Source: CAYOLL01 sp964404765 [NCBI: uncultured Gemmatimonadota bacterium] (lineage in GTDB: Bacteria; 4572-55). From it: a DNA stretch of 64,000 nt. The position numbers and the translations under genes were made by a program. Below, piece by piece: positions 18,024 through 26,246 of the stretch. Below the pieces are notes generated by a model, which was not told where the DNA came from, searched no databases, and was given only the letters and a program-made list of their open reading frames with translations. Within the stretch, counting starts at the first letter, position 1. Every line of letters begins with the position of its first letter. The DNA is taken from positions 7,347 to 71,346 of the forward strand of contig CAYOLL010000006.1 in assembly GCA_964404765.1 (NCBI GenBank). Direction: 5' to 3'.

Positions 18024-18062
18024 AAAAAAAAGCCCCGGTAGGTTAACACCAAACCGGGGCTT
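18024..18062 (-). terminator. Rho-independent terminator
   Basis: On the minus strand the stem AAGCCCCGGT pairs with ACCGGGGCTT across a short loop, followed by a run of eight T. It closes the unit that contains the DUF3098-like gene, tRNA-Val and the small exported protein. Confidence 0.9.
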
Positions 18063-18084
18063 CATATTATCAAATATCAGCCTA

Positions 18085-18660
18085 TTAGAACCCGTTCTCA
18101 AATAAAGAAGTGGAACGAATGCCGCGATCAAAAAACGAGTAGCGTGGATAATAGTAGGCATTGGTCACATTTACATTGAGCTGCAGCTTATTATTCAGGA
18201 AGCTGCCGTTATACCAAATATTATAAGGCTTTTGGGAATGATCGAGGGAGTTGTATAACTGCGAGTTTTGCTCATTAATGCCATAACTGGCGCCGATAGT
18301 ATGGTTCGGGCTAATCTGGTATGTTAGCGAAACACCGGGAATCACACCTTGGTCCGTGCCAAAACTGTTGGCTTGATTGGGCTGGTACTTGTAACCCATA
18401 TGCAATTTTAGCTTAAGCGGACTATCCGTATTGTAGCTCAGGGTGTTTAGATAAAGGCCGGTGGACTGGCTTACGCCACCCATCGTGGACGCATAAGAAA
18501 AACTCATTTGATGGGACATGTCGAATTTGGCAGGGTTAAACAAGCCTTTGGTCGACCAGGCTGGAATAAAATTTTCCGGCGTCGCATAAATTGAGGGAGT
18601 GCTTGCCGATGCAATCCCGGCAGTTAATCCTAAAATTACAGCAAATATCAGTTTTTTCAT
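18085..18660 (-). CDS. Small exported protein, probably outer-membrane associated
   Basis: A 191-aa protein with a clear signal peptide (KKLIFAVILGLTAGIASA, cleavage before STPS) and a strong ribosome-binding site (CGGAGGCGACA). The mature part is rich in Ser, Tyr, Asn and alternating hydrophobic residues (LKLKLHMGYKYQPN, NHTIGASYGINEQN, KLQLNVNVTNAYYY), which suggests beta strands of a small barrel or a secreted beta protein. No known family is recognised. It lies directly downstream of tRNA-Val and ends at a strong terminator. Confidence 0.75.
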   Translation of the reverse strand: MKKLIFAVILGLTAGIASASTPSIYATPENFIPAWSTKGLFNPAKFDMSHQMSFSYASTMGGVSQSTGLYLNTLSYNTDSPLKLKLHMGYKYQPNQANSFGTDQGVIPGVSLTYQISPNHTIGASYGINEQNSQLYNSLDHSQKPYNIWYNGSFLNNKLQLNVNVTNAYYYPRYSFFDRGIRSTSLFENGF

Positions 18661-18706
18661 TGTCGCCTCCGTGACGCTTCTTGTCTAAAACACTATATTT
18701 AAGAAC

Positions 18707-18783
18707 TGGTGGGCAATACTGGGCTCGAACCAGTGACCTCCTGCTTGTAAGGCAGGCGCTCTAACCAACTGAGCTAATCGCCC
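18707..18783 (-). tRNA. tRNA-Val (anticodon UAC), CCA encoded
   Basis: The minus strand folds as a cloverleaf. The acceptor stem is GGGCGAT with ATTGCCC, the D arm contains AGCTCAGTTGGTTAGAGC, the anticodon stem CCTGC/GCAGG encloses the loop CTTACAA (anticodon TAC), and the T arm contains GGTTCGAGCCC. The discriminator A is followed by an encoded CCA. Its first ten bases contain the end and TAG stop codon of the upstream gene. Confidence 0.95.
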
Positions 18784-19016
18784 TTGTTCTCGTCCGTTAC
18801 TTTTTGACGAAAAATAATTGCTATCGGAATGGCTACGCAATAGCCGAGCACCAACAAAATCGGGGCCAAAGCCATGCTTCCTTTGGAAAGGGTGAGAAGG
18901 CCGCTGCCAATTAGCGCTAATCCTATGCCAAAGAATGCGTAATTTACGGTGCCGAATGCGAGTTGCTCTTCACTAAATGCTTGTTTTTTGACGCGAGTTG
19001 ACGACTTCTTTGCCAT
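18774..19016 (-). CDS. DUF3098-like small membrane protein
   Basis: An 80-aa protein with a basic soluble N-terminus (AKKSSTRVKKQ), the motif FGTVNYAFFGIGLALIGSG, and two TM helices (about 24-43 and 48-68). The pattern F-G-x-x-N-Y followed by two helices fits DUF3098, small proteins common in the FCB group; the match is by eye. The last codons GGC GAT TAG are also bases 2-10 of tRNA-Val, so mRNA and tRNA must come from the same transcript or be processed apart. Confidence 0.75.
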   Translation of the reverse strand: MAKKSSTRVKKQAFSEEQLAFGTVNYAFFGIGLALIGSGLLTLSKGSMALAPILLVLGYCVAIPIAIIFRQKVTDENKGD

Positions 19017-19139
19017 TCCATGAGCCTTGTTTAGAATCTTGAACTTATCTTAAAAAATCACATTTCCAGCCAAAATACCAGCAGTGATCTCTAAAAACTT
19101 AGTTGCTGTGCGCTTGCTTTTATAAGCAATATCTTATTA

Positions 19140-19167
19140 ATAATAGTGTAAAATCCAAATTTGTCAA
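19140..19167 (-). promoter_or_regulatory. Sigma70-type promoter
   Basis: On the minus strand TTGACA (19162-19167) is followed after 16 bp by TATTAT (19140-19145). It faces the DUF3098-like gene, tRNA-Val and the small exported protein. Confidence 0.75.
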
Positions 19168-19222
19168 CAGGTAAATCGTGATTTGTTACCGGTCAAATTT
19201 CGAAAGGTTTCAGCTATACTCG

Positions 19223-20317
19223 TTAAAGGTTAATTTTTGCTGAAGAGACTCCTATTGGAGTTATGGATCTTATTACTTCAACAATTGCCTGGGCGCTATG
19301 ACCCGCGGCATTTTTCGACATGGCGGCAATCAGTTGCGGTCTAACCGCCATTAGCGCGTCAATGTCGTGAATTAAAGCGCTCGCCGTCAGGTTTTCTTCT
19401 TCCAGTATTAAGCTGTAACCTTGTTCGACAAACGAGCGGGCATTTAAAATCTGATCGCCCCGGCTTGCTTTTTTCGAGAGCGGAATCAGCAGCGCCGGCT
19501 TTCGCAATGCCAACAGTTCAAACAACGTGTTTGCCCCGGCTCTGGAAATAACAGCATCACTCATGGCAAAAAAATCCGCCAGCTCGGCATTCACATATTC
19601 AAATTGGCAGTAGCCCGCCATATTGACCAGCGCACTGTCCATATTACCTTTGCCGCAAATATGGCAGATCTGAAAACGCTTCAATAATTCCGGCAGCGCC
19701 TGACGCAGCGCCAGATTGATTGCCTGCGCGCCCAGGCTGCCGCCAATCACCAGCAGCACGGGTTTGTCGGCGGTAAAATGGCAGGTCTGCCGTCCGCGTC
19801 CGACATTCCCGTCTAAAAGCGTTTCCCGCACCGGCGTTCCGGTCAAAACACGTTTAGCAGTCGGCAGGTGGCGGGCTGTTTCGAGAAAGGTGTAGCAGAT
19901 TTTTTGGGCAAACGGCGCTGTTAGGCGATTGGCCAGGCCGGGCGTCATATCCGATTCATGCGTTACCGCCGGCACCCGATTGAGCCAGGCGGCCACAATC
20001 ACCGGCACGGACACAAAGCCGCCTTTGGCAAAAACGGCAACCGGCTTAAGGCGGCGCAACAGCCAAAAAGCCTGCCAGCAACCCAGCAGCACCCGAAAAA
20101 AATCAACAAAATTTTCCCATGAAAAGTAACGGCGCAACTTTCCCGCGCTAATCGACGCATAAGGCAAACCAGTCGGCTCGATAATGGCGCGTTCGATGCC
20201 GTTGGCAGTGCCAATATAGTGCAAGTCATAACCCAGAGCCTGCAGGCGCGGAATCAGCGCCAGATGCGGCGTTACATGGCCGGCAGAGCCGCCGCCGGTG
20301 AGAATAAGTCGATTCAT
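19223..20317 (-). CDS. murG: UDP-GlcNAc:undecaprenyl-PP-MurNAc-pentapeptide GlcNAc transferase
   Basis: A 364-aa MurG, which makes lipid II from lipid I at the cytoplasmic face of the inner membrane. The N-terminal glycine loop GGGSAGHVTPH (8-18) replaces the usual GGTGGH form. The second glycine loop is VIGGSLGAQAIN, and the donor-site segment is SRAGANTLFELLALRKPALLIPL. It is not in a dcw cluster here but is the last gene after hrcA-grpE-dnaJ-prmA, 15 nt from prmA. The glycine-loop variant suggests one of the MurG-like paralogue groups, but length and motifs support MurG activity. Confidence 0.88.
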   Translation of the reverse strand: MNRLILTGGGSAGHVTPHLALIPRLQALGYDLHYIGTANGIERAIIEPTGLPYASISAGKLRRYFSWENFVDFFRVLLGCWQAFWLLRRLKPVAVFAKGGFVSVPVIVAAWLNRVPAVTHESDMTPGLANRLTAPFAQKICYTFLETARHLPTAKRVLTGTPVRETLLDGNVGRGRQTCHFTADKPVLLVIGGSLGAQAINLALRQALPELLKRFQICHICGKGNMDSALVNMAGYCQFEYVNAELADFFAMSDAVISRAGANTLFELLALRKPALLIPLSKKASRGDQILNARSFVEQGYSLILEEENLTASALIHDIDALMAVRPQLIAAMSKNAAGHSAQAIVEVIRSITPIGVSSAKINL

Positions 20318-20332
20318 GTGGATTTTGGACGG

Positions 20333-21250
20333 CTATTTTATGGATTTTTTGATAACGGCCAGCAGCCATTCGTTTTTAGCGGCAGTTTGAATCACGTGAA
20401 AGCCATTCTCCTGCCAAAAACGGGTGATTTCGTCCTGATGCGTCAGCAGAATGCCGCTAAAAATACCGATGCTGTCCGGCTTGAAGAGCGGAATGACAGT
20501 CGGCCAAACTTCTTTAATAATATTGGTTTGCAGATTGCCGATGATGAGGTCAAATGTCTCGGCCTGTCGCGAGGTTTCGGCGTCGGCATGAACCAGCTCG
20601 ATGCGCCGGCATTTATTCTTTGTTAGATTTTCGGCGGCGGATTGAATGGCGTCAATATCGTTGTCGATGGCCACAATCCGTGCCGCGCCCAGCTTTTCAG
20701 CGACCATGGCCAAAATAGCGGTGCCGGTGCCCAGGTCTATCACCGTTTGGCCGGGTTTAAGCTGCTGCTCCAGTGCTTGTACGCAGAGTTGGGTGGTTTC
20801 ATGCTCGCCGGTGCCGAAGGCCATGGCCGGGTCAATTTCGATCACGATTTGATCGGGCCGGGCGGTATAAGTTTCCCAGGACGGTTGGATGACGATGCGC
20901 GCCGTCAATTCGCGGGTATGGAAATGCTTTTGCCAAGAGGTTGTCCAGTCCTCTGTGGCAATGGGTTGTATCGAAATGGCGGCGGCCCAATCATTTTGCG
21001 GGAGCAGGGCCAACTCTTCCAGGCGAGTTGCCAGTAGTTGCGCTTTTAGGGGTGCATCGGCCGCGGGAAAGTAGGCCACAATCTCCAATTCGTCCGCAAA
21101 ACGGCTGCGCGGCGATGTGATTTCATCGCGTGTTTCGATGCCGTTGCTGGCCAATTCCACTAACAGCGCCATCATGATGTCTTCAAAACCGGGCGGGGTG
21201 GCAATGTGCAACTCGGCCCAATCTGTCGTTAACGTCGGTTGTTGATTCAT
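20333..21250 (-). CDS. prmA: Ribosomal protein L11 methyltransferase
   Basis: A 305-aa SAM-dependent methyltransferase. The SAM motif I is VIDLGTGTAILAMVAEKLGAA split as VIDLGTGTAIL and AMVAEKLG, followed by the acidic motif VAIDNDIDAI. The catalytic-region motif is LIIGNLQTNI, and FGTGEHETTQLC, typical of PrmA, precedes motif I. The N-terminal 100 residues form the L11-recognition domain. It modifies ribosomal protein L11. Its place after dnaJ is common in many bacteria. Confidence 0.93.
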   Translation of the reverse strand: MNQQPTLTTDWAELHIATPPGFEDIMMALLVELASNGIETRDEITSPRSRFADELEIVAYFPAADAPLKAQLLATRLEELALLPQNDWAAAISIQPIATEDWTTSWQKHFHTRELTARIVIQPSWETYTARPDQIVIEIDPAMAFGTGEHETTQLCVQALEQQLKPGQTVIDLGTGTAILAMVAEKLGAARIVAIDNDIDAIQSAAENLTKNKCRRIELVHADAETSRQAETFDLIIGNLQTNIIKEVWPTVIPLFKPDSIGIFSGILLTHQDEITRFWQENGFHVIQTAAKNEWLLAVIKKSIK

Positions 21251-21274
21251 AATATTTTAAATCCATTTAAAACC

Positions 21275-21336
21275 GGAGCAGCAAGCTTTAGCTGTAACTG
21301 CGTGTGATTCACAGGCAAACTAAAGTTTGCTACTCC
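21275..21336. repeat. Family A inverted repeat (copy 1)
   Basis: The left arm is GGAGCAGCAAGCTTTAGCTG and the right arm ends GCAAACTAAAGTTTGC then TACTCC. Each arm is itself near-palindromic, so the unit can fold as a double hairpin. It lies between dnaJ and prmA. Other copies are listed at 43289, 52297 and 61097, with half copies at 29675 and 35006. Confidence 0.7.
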
Positions 21337-21403
21337 ATTCAAAAAAAATAGCGACCCAAGATTTATAGCGGCCGCTACATTAGGTGACTTGAAAATTTCG
21401 CCA

Positions 21404-22564
21404 TCAACCCCAAAAAGTGTCTTTAATTTTTTCAAATAAGCCACGTCCGCCTTTGGGGACGCCTTTGCCGGAAATTTTTGCCAGCTTTTCGAGCAGCTCT
21501 TTTTCGTCTTTTGACAAGCTTTGCGGCGTCCAGACCACGAGGCGAACCAATTGATCTCCCTGATTGTAGCCATTCAGATCACGGATGCCTTTGCCGCGTA
21601 ACCGCATAACTTTCCCTGATTGGACACCGGCCGGAATTTTCATGCTGACCGATCCATGCAGGGTGGGAACTTCTACTTCATCCCCCAGGGCAGCCTGACT
21701 AAACGAGACAGCCAATTCATACACAATATCGATTTGGTTTCGCTCAAACAGCTCATGCTCGGTTTCTTCGATGACGACAATGACATCACCTGCGCCGCCG
21801 CCGCGTCGGCCTACATTTCCCTGGCTGCTTAGGGTCAAATAGTTGCCGGTTGACACGCCGGCCGGGATATTCACCGTAAGTATCTTTTCTTTGGTGACGC
21901 GACCCTCGCCGGAACAGGTCGGACAAGGCGACTCCACAAATTTCCCCTCGCCCTGACAGCGCCCGCACGCCGCAATATTGACAAACTGGCCGAAAACCGA
22001 ACGTGAAACCTGCCGGACCTCTCCGCTGCCGCCACAAGCAGGACAGTTGACAACTCTTGACGTTTCGCGCGCGCCGGTGCCGTGACAATCGTCGCAGCGA
22101 TCCTGATAGCGGATTTTAATTTTCTTTTCTGCGCCAGTGGCGATTTCCTCAAGGCTCATGGGCAATTTGATCTGCAAATCAGCGCCGGGCTGCGGGCCGG
22201 AGCGCCGCCGTTGTCGATTGCCGCCAAATGATGCGCCGAAGCCCATGCCGCCAAAGATTTGTTGGAACAGATCAAATGGGTCTGTGCCGCCAAAGCCGCT
22301 GTTGCTGCTGGCCGAGCCGGACACCCCGGCGTGTCCATACTGATCATAGCGGGCGCGCTTGCCGTCATCGCTTAGAATCTCGTAAGCTTCGCTGACTTGT
22401 TTAAATTTGGCTTCGGCTTCTTTGTTGTCGGGATTGCGGTCAGGGTGGTATTGCAAGGCCAGTTTGCGATATGCTTTTTTAATTTCTTCTTTATTGGCTG
22501 AGCGCTCTACACCCAGCAATTCGTAAAAGTCCGCTTTTTGTGTCATAACTTGTTGTTCACTCAA
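21404..22564 (-). CDS. dnaJ: Chaperone DnaJ
   Basis: A 386-aa type I DnaJ (Hsp40). The J domain has the HPD motif in [12 protein letters not shown] Gly/Ser/Phe linker follows ([12 protein letters not shown]). The zinc domain has all four CxxCxGxG repeats: [24 protein letters not shown] and CPTCSGEG. The C-terminal substrate-binding domains are intact. It stimulates DnaK ATPase and delivers unfolded clients. It follows grpE by about 80 nt; dnaK is not in the window. Confidence 0.97.
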   Translation of the reverse strand: MSEQQVMTQKADFYELLGVERSANKEEIKKAYRKLALQYHPDRNPDNKEAEAKFKQVSEAYEILSDDGKRARYDQYGHAGVSGSASSNSGFGGTDPFDLFQQIFGGMGFGASFGGNRQRRRSGPQPGADLQIKLPMSLEEIATGAEKKIKIRYQDRCDDCHGTGARETSRVVNCPACGGSGEVRQVSRSVFGQFVNIAACGRCQGEGKFVESPCPTCSGEGRVTKEKILTVNIPAGVSTGNYLTLSSQGNVGRRGGGAGDVIVVIEETEHELFERNQIDIVYELAVSFSQAALGDEVEVPTLHGSVSMKIPAGVQSGKVMRLRGKGIRDLNGYNQGDQLVRLVVWTPQSLSKDEKELLEKLAKISGKGVPKGGRGLFEKIKDTFWG

Positions 22565-22643
22565 AGTTTAAAATTTGGATTAGACTCCGCTATGAACTGC
22601 GGAAGGCTGCAAAATTCCCAATCAAAGTCCGAAGTCGAAGGGG

Positions 22644-23228
22644 CTATGCTGCTTTGGCGACGGTTACGCGGGCCGGGCGCAAAATACGGTCTTGAATCAT
22701 GTAGCCTTTTTGGACGATATCCACAACGGTATTTTCCGGTTGGTCAGATTGAACCTGCATAATCGCCTCATGCAGTTCCGGATTAAAGGATTGGCCTTTG
22801 GCCTCAATTTCCTTGATGCCGCGCCTTGCCAGAACGTCGTTAAGCTGTTGTTGAATCAGCTTAACGCCTTTGACAAAATTATCCATATTGGTGACATTGC
22901 CGCTCATATTCATGGCGCGATCAAAGTTGTCGGCTACTTCTAAAAAATCGGTTAAAATACCATCTGTTGTCATCCGGATTGCTGTCTGACGTTCCTTAAG
23001 CGCACGTTTATTGGTATTATCCGTTTCAGCCAGGGCGCGCAAATATTTATCTTTCAATTCGACAACCTCTTTTTCTAATGTAGTAGTGCGTTCTTCCGGC
23101 GTGGGCGCTGGCTTCTCGACGACTGTTTCCGGTGCGGCTACCGTCACCGGTGAAATTTCTTCCGTGAGTTCCGGGGTGGAAGCTTCTTGTTCGGTTACTA
23201 CTTCCGGGGTAACATTTTCGGTGTTCAT
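22644..23228 (-). CDS. grpE: Nucleotide exchange factor GrpE
   Basis: About 194 aa from the ATG at 23228; upstream ATGs at 23237 and 23273 are alternatives. An acidic, low-complexity N-terminus precedes the long coiled-coil (TTLEKEVVELKDKYLRALAE) and the beta-wing domain with FNPELHEAIMQV and VVDIVQKGYMIQDRILRPA, all typical. It releases ADP from DnaK. It lies between hrcA and dnaJ in the usual heat-shock order, with an inverted-repeat element inserted between it and hrcA. Confidence 0.96.
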   Translation of the reverse strand: MNTENVTPEVVTEQEASTPELTEEISPVTVAAPETVVEKPAPTPEERTTTLEKEVVELKDKYLRALAETDNTNKRALKERQTAIRMTTDGILTDFLEVADNFDRAMNMSGNVTNMDNFVKGVKLIQQQLNDVLARRGIKEIEAKGQSFNPELHEAIMQVQSDQPENTVVDIVQKGYMIQDRILRPARVTVAKAA

Positions 23229-23277
23229 TCGATGCATTGCTCCAGGTTCAAGGTAAAACGACGACTTACGCATTCAG

Positions 23278-23405
23278 GATTATTTGGTTCATGGCACAAG
23301 TTTGTGGAAATCCAACCTTGCGAAAGCTTAAGTGCACAAAACATGCGGGTTTCAAATTAAGCCTTCGCAAGGTTTCACCATCTTAGTCCCATGAACCGAT
23401 TATTT
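23278..23405. mobile_element. 112-bp MITE-like inverted repeat with 8-bp target duplication
   Basis: The element 23286-23397 has ends GGTTCATGG/CCATGAACC and an inner stem AACCTTGCGAAAGCTTA (23314-23330) with TTAAGCCTTCGCAAGGTT (23357-23373). The exact 8-bp direct repeat GATTATTT flanks it (23278-23285 and 23398-23405). It separates hrcA from grpE. It shares CATGGMACAAGTTTGTGGAA near its left end with the element at 24595. Confidence 0.75.
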
Positions 23406-23478
23406 TTAGCAGAAAAGGTATTTTTTGCCCAAACGTCCCCGGCGCTTCTCTGGTTTTATAAAGGCATATTTGATTGCG

Positions 23479-24525
23479 TTAGCCTTGTTCGTGCGTCGAT
23501 TCAATTGCCTCTTCCAGATATTTGGCCGTATAGCGCACCAGTGAAATCAGCCGGGCGTACGACATGCGGGTCGGGCCGACCACGCTGATGACCCCGCTGG
23601 TGCTGCCAACCGAGTATGGCGCGGCAACCATGCTGCATTCGCGCAAGCGATGTTCTTTATTTTCATGCCCGATAATAATCGTTACGTCCTGGGTGTTGCC
23701 TTCGACCATTTTTAAAATATGGGTCAGGTGGGTGCGTTCTTCCAGTAGTTCGATGATGGATTTAAGCCGGGTCATGTCCAGAAATTCGGGCTGATTCAGC
23801 AAATTGGATGTTCCGCCATATTGCAATTGCGAAAGCTGGTCATTAAACTGGAAGACCATTTCGGCCCGGTCGGCAATCAGGCTGATTAGTTTTGGGGCTT
23901 CGCTGCCGACATCTGCCATTCGGGTGCGTATGGATGTGCGGATAGCGCTGATTTTAAGGCCGTGCAGACGTTGATTCAGGAGCTCGGCGGTTTCGATAAT
24001 TTCATCTTCAGCCAGATCGGCCAATACTTCCATGACAACTGTTTTAAATAAGCGCGATTGCAAGGTCAGGATGGCCATCACGCGGTTGTCCGTCATGCGG
24101 AAAAGCTTGATGTTATCAAACACACCGTCTTCAAAGCTGGGCGCTAAAATGACGCCCAACTGATGTGAGACGCCGGCGACAACTTCCGCAGCCTGGTTAA
24201 GGATGGATTCCATGGACATTTCTTTGCGCATCAGCCTGCGCCGAATGGCCATTGTTTCCGCCGATGTCAGTGGATTGGGTTGCATGAGCTCGGTAACGTA
24301 AATACGATAGCCGGCATCGGTTGGAATACGTCCGGCCGATGTGTGTGGCTGGGTTATCAGGCCCTTTTCTTCCAAATCCAGCATGGTATTGCGGATGGTT
24401 GCCGCCGAGATGCCCAAATCAAAATCTTTGGTTAGCGTTCGGGAGCCGATGGGCTCCTTGCGATTTACATAGTCGAGCACAACGGCGGTTAAAACAGCTT
24501 TTTCACGTTCGTTTAATGACACCAT
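23479..24525 (-). CDS. hrcA: Heat-inducible transcription repressor HrcA
   Basis: About 348 aa from the ATG at 24525 (MVSLNEREKAVL); a longer frame starts at 24597 but its N-terminus does not fit the family. An N-terminal winged helix (REKAVLTAVVLDYVNRKEP, then AATIRNTMLDLEEKGLI) precedes the GAF-like domain (LGVILAP, VSVVGPTRMSYARLISLVRY in pieces). It represses chaperone operons through CIRCE sites; no convincing CIRCE is seen in the 250 bp upstream. It is first of hrcA-grpE-dnaJ-prmA-murG. Confidence 0.93.
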   Translation of the reverse strand: MVSLNEREKAVLTAVVLDYVNRKEPIGSRTLTKDFDLGISAATIRNTMLDLEEKGLITQPHTSAGRIPTDAGYRIYVTELMQPNPLTSAETMAIRRRLMRKEMSMESILNQAAEVVAGVSHQLGVILAPSFEDGVFDNIKLFRMTDNRVMAILTLQSRLFKTVVMEVLADLAEDEIIETAELLNQRLHGLKISAIRTSIRTRMADVGSEAPKLISLIADRAEMVFQFNDQLSQLQYGGTSNLLNQPEFLDMTRLKSIIELLEERTHLTHILKMVEGNTQDVTIIIGHENKEHRLRECSMVAAPYSVGSTSGVISVVGPTRMSYARLISLVRYTAKYLEEAIESTHEQG

Positions 24526-24594
24526 TTTTTTAGCAACGATCACTTTAGTGTAAATTATGCCCGTAAAAAATATTACAATTTGTGGCTCATGGAA

Positions 24595-24717
24595 CAAGTT
24601 TGTGGAAACGCCACGCCAGACCCTTAGGGTTTATCACCCGGCAAAGTACAAAACCGCAAATTTTCTGGATCGCCGGAACGAAAACCCTAAAGGTCTTTCA
24701 TTATGTCCACAAACTTG
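24595..24717. repeat. 123-bp nested inverted repeat, family B
   Basis: Outer arms CAAGTTTGTGGA (24595-24606) and TCCACAAACTTG (24706-24717) enclose an inner pair AGACCCTTAGGGTTT (24618-24632) and AAACCCTAAAGGTCT (24682-24696). The outer left end matches the element at 23286, while the inner stem matches the one at 29738. It lies between hrcA and the SbcD-like gene. Confidence 0.65.
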
Positions 24718-24779
24718 GACGAAGAGCCGGATTTGTTGGGCTGCAAAATCAATTACAGCCACAAAAATAAGATGTTCCG

Positions 24780-25907
24780 TCAATGCATTTCCGCCAGTCC
24801 GGTGAGCAGCGCCTCATGCCATAGTTTCTGTTCGTCCGGCGCGGCTTGCTGCAGGTACTCCTGCATCACCTGCAAGTACATCCCTTCCGGTGAGTTTTCG
24901 ATTGCTTTTTGCAGTAAAGCCTCGCCGCATTGGACTTGTTGATGATCAAGCTGCAGATGGAAGAAGAGTGACGCAAATTGGTCGGCAAGTCCGGCTAATT
25001 CGACTAACTCGGTCGTCATTTTGACGATACCGGTCAGCTTCATGGCCAACAGCGTTTTTTCGTTGGCGGATTGCCGTAGTTTCTGAACGATACCACTGAC
25101 GGAGTCAACGCTGAGGTCGGCGGTATCGAGGCGAATTTCGCGCTGATTGATGACGATGGGCGTAATTTCGGCCTGTCGCGTGTCGTCAAAGCGAATGTAG
25201 AGGCAATGGCGTGGGCCGGCCTCCTGAGGATGAAAGCGTAAACCTTCCGGCGAGCCGGTGTAATAGGCCGGGAAATTTGTATTGCATTTGGCCAGGCTAT
25301 GAAAATGCCCGAGTGCGGCATAATCCAGCCCGGTTTGATCGAGCTCGCTTTCGGAAAAAGGGTAGTAGCCCTGCGCATGTTCCAGAGCGATAGCGCCACA
25401 TGAGCCATGAATCAGGATAAGATGAATTCCGGCTAAATCCGCTTTTTGAAAGCCGGCCAAAGGCGAGCTATGCTGCTGTTCTTTCACATAGCCGCGTCCG
25501 TAGACATGCAGGGGAAAATCGCCAATCAAACAGGTTCTGCGGCTAATATCCGGCGATGTAAATACATGAACACCAGGCAGTTCGGTCAAAATCTTGGCTG
25601 CGGGTGTCGATTCGCTTAACCAGTCATCATGGTTGCCCGGGGTAATAAAAATTTCGCCGCCTGTTTGGGTAAAACGCTCAAACTCCTGCCGCACCCACTC
25701 GACCAGACCTAATCCCGGCGCTTTCGCATGAAATATGTCGCCCGGAATTAAGATCGCATGGACCGTTTTGGCGATGGCCAGATCAATGATTTTATGAAAG
25801 GTTTCTTTCAGATCATTTTGGCGCTGACGATTGCGCTCATCGGACATTTGGGCGAAGGTTTTGCCCAAATGATTGTCGGAAAACTGCAGGAGTTTCAGCT
25901 CGGCCAT
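24780..25907 (-). CDS. SbcD-like metallophosphoesterase (DNA repair exonuclease)
   Basis: About 375 aa from the ATG at 25907 (MAELKLLQFSDNHLG); an upstream ATG at 25961 is less likely. It carries the calcineurin-like metal motifs in order: FSDNHLG, ILIPGDIFH, ITPGNHDDW, LIHGS and LGHFHSL. These define a two-metal nuclease of the SbcD/Mre11/YhaO group. The C-terminal capping domain is divergent, and no SbcC-like ATPase follows within the window. It is likely a DNA exonuclease or a family phosphodiesterase. Confidence 0.85.
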   Translation of the reverse strand: MAELKLLQFSDNHLGKTFAQMSDERNRQRQNDLKETFHKIIDLAIAKTVHAILIPGDIFHAKAPGLGLVEWVRQEFERFTQTGGEIFITPGNHDDWLSESTPAAKILTELPGVHVFTSPDISRRTCLIGDFPLHVYGRGYVKEQQHSSPLAGFQKADLAGIHLILIHGSCGAIALEHAQGYYPFSESELDQTGLDYAALGHFHSLAKCNTNFPAYYTGSPEGLRFHPQEAGPRHCLYIRFDDTRQAEITPIVINQREIRLDTADLSVDSVSGIVQKLRQSANEKTLLAMKLTGIVKMTTELVELAGLADQFASLFFHLQLDHQQVQCGEALLQKAIENSPEGMYLQVMQEYLQQAAPDEQKLWHEALLTGLAEMH

Positions 25908-26159
25908 TTGTATCCAATTGTCATGATGATTATGAAAAGAGTGAACGGGAATTTTCGCCACGGCAAATTAAGTGAATTTTGATGGAGTGTCAATAGGAAT
26001 TCATCGCTCATAATTTAGTTGCGCCGTCATTTGATATATCTTTTGCCTGAAAACATCAGCAGCGCTCTGCGTAAAATAGGATGCCAATCGCCGCCTGATT
26101 TGGTGGCTTTGGGTAAGGTTTGGCGGTAGCAGGTGGGTTTGCGGCGCTGTTGATTTTAC

Positions 26160-26188
26160 TTGACTTTGACCGGCAGGCAGGCTACCAT
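26160..26188 (+). promoter_or_regulatory. Sigma70-like promoter of icd
   Basis: TTGACT (26160-26165), a 17-bp spacer and TACCAT (26183-26188) lie about 60 bp before the icd start. Apart from this I see nothing notable in the gene-free stretch 25908-26246. Confidence 0.55.
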
Positions 26189-26246
26189 TTCTATGTGGTT
26201 AGATGTTCATCATTCTTACCGATTCAACTCAAAAGGAGATTTTACG

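Noticed and set aside
18021-18065. Riboswitch before the small exported protein
   Set aside because: The G/C-rich hairpin lies after the gene, not before it, and has the form of a simple terminator.
24541-24600. Promoter of hrcA
   Set aside because: TTGTAA and TAATTT are present on the minus strand, but the spacing (15 bp) is poor.
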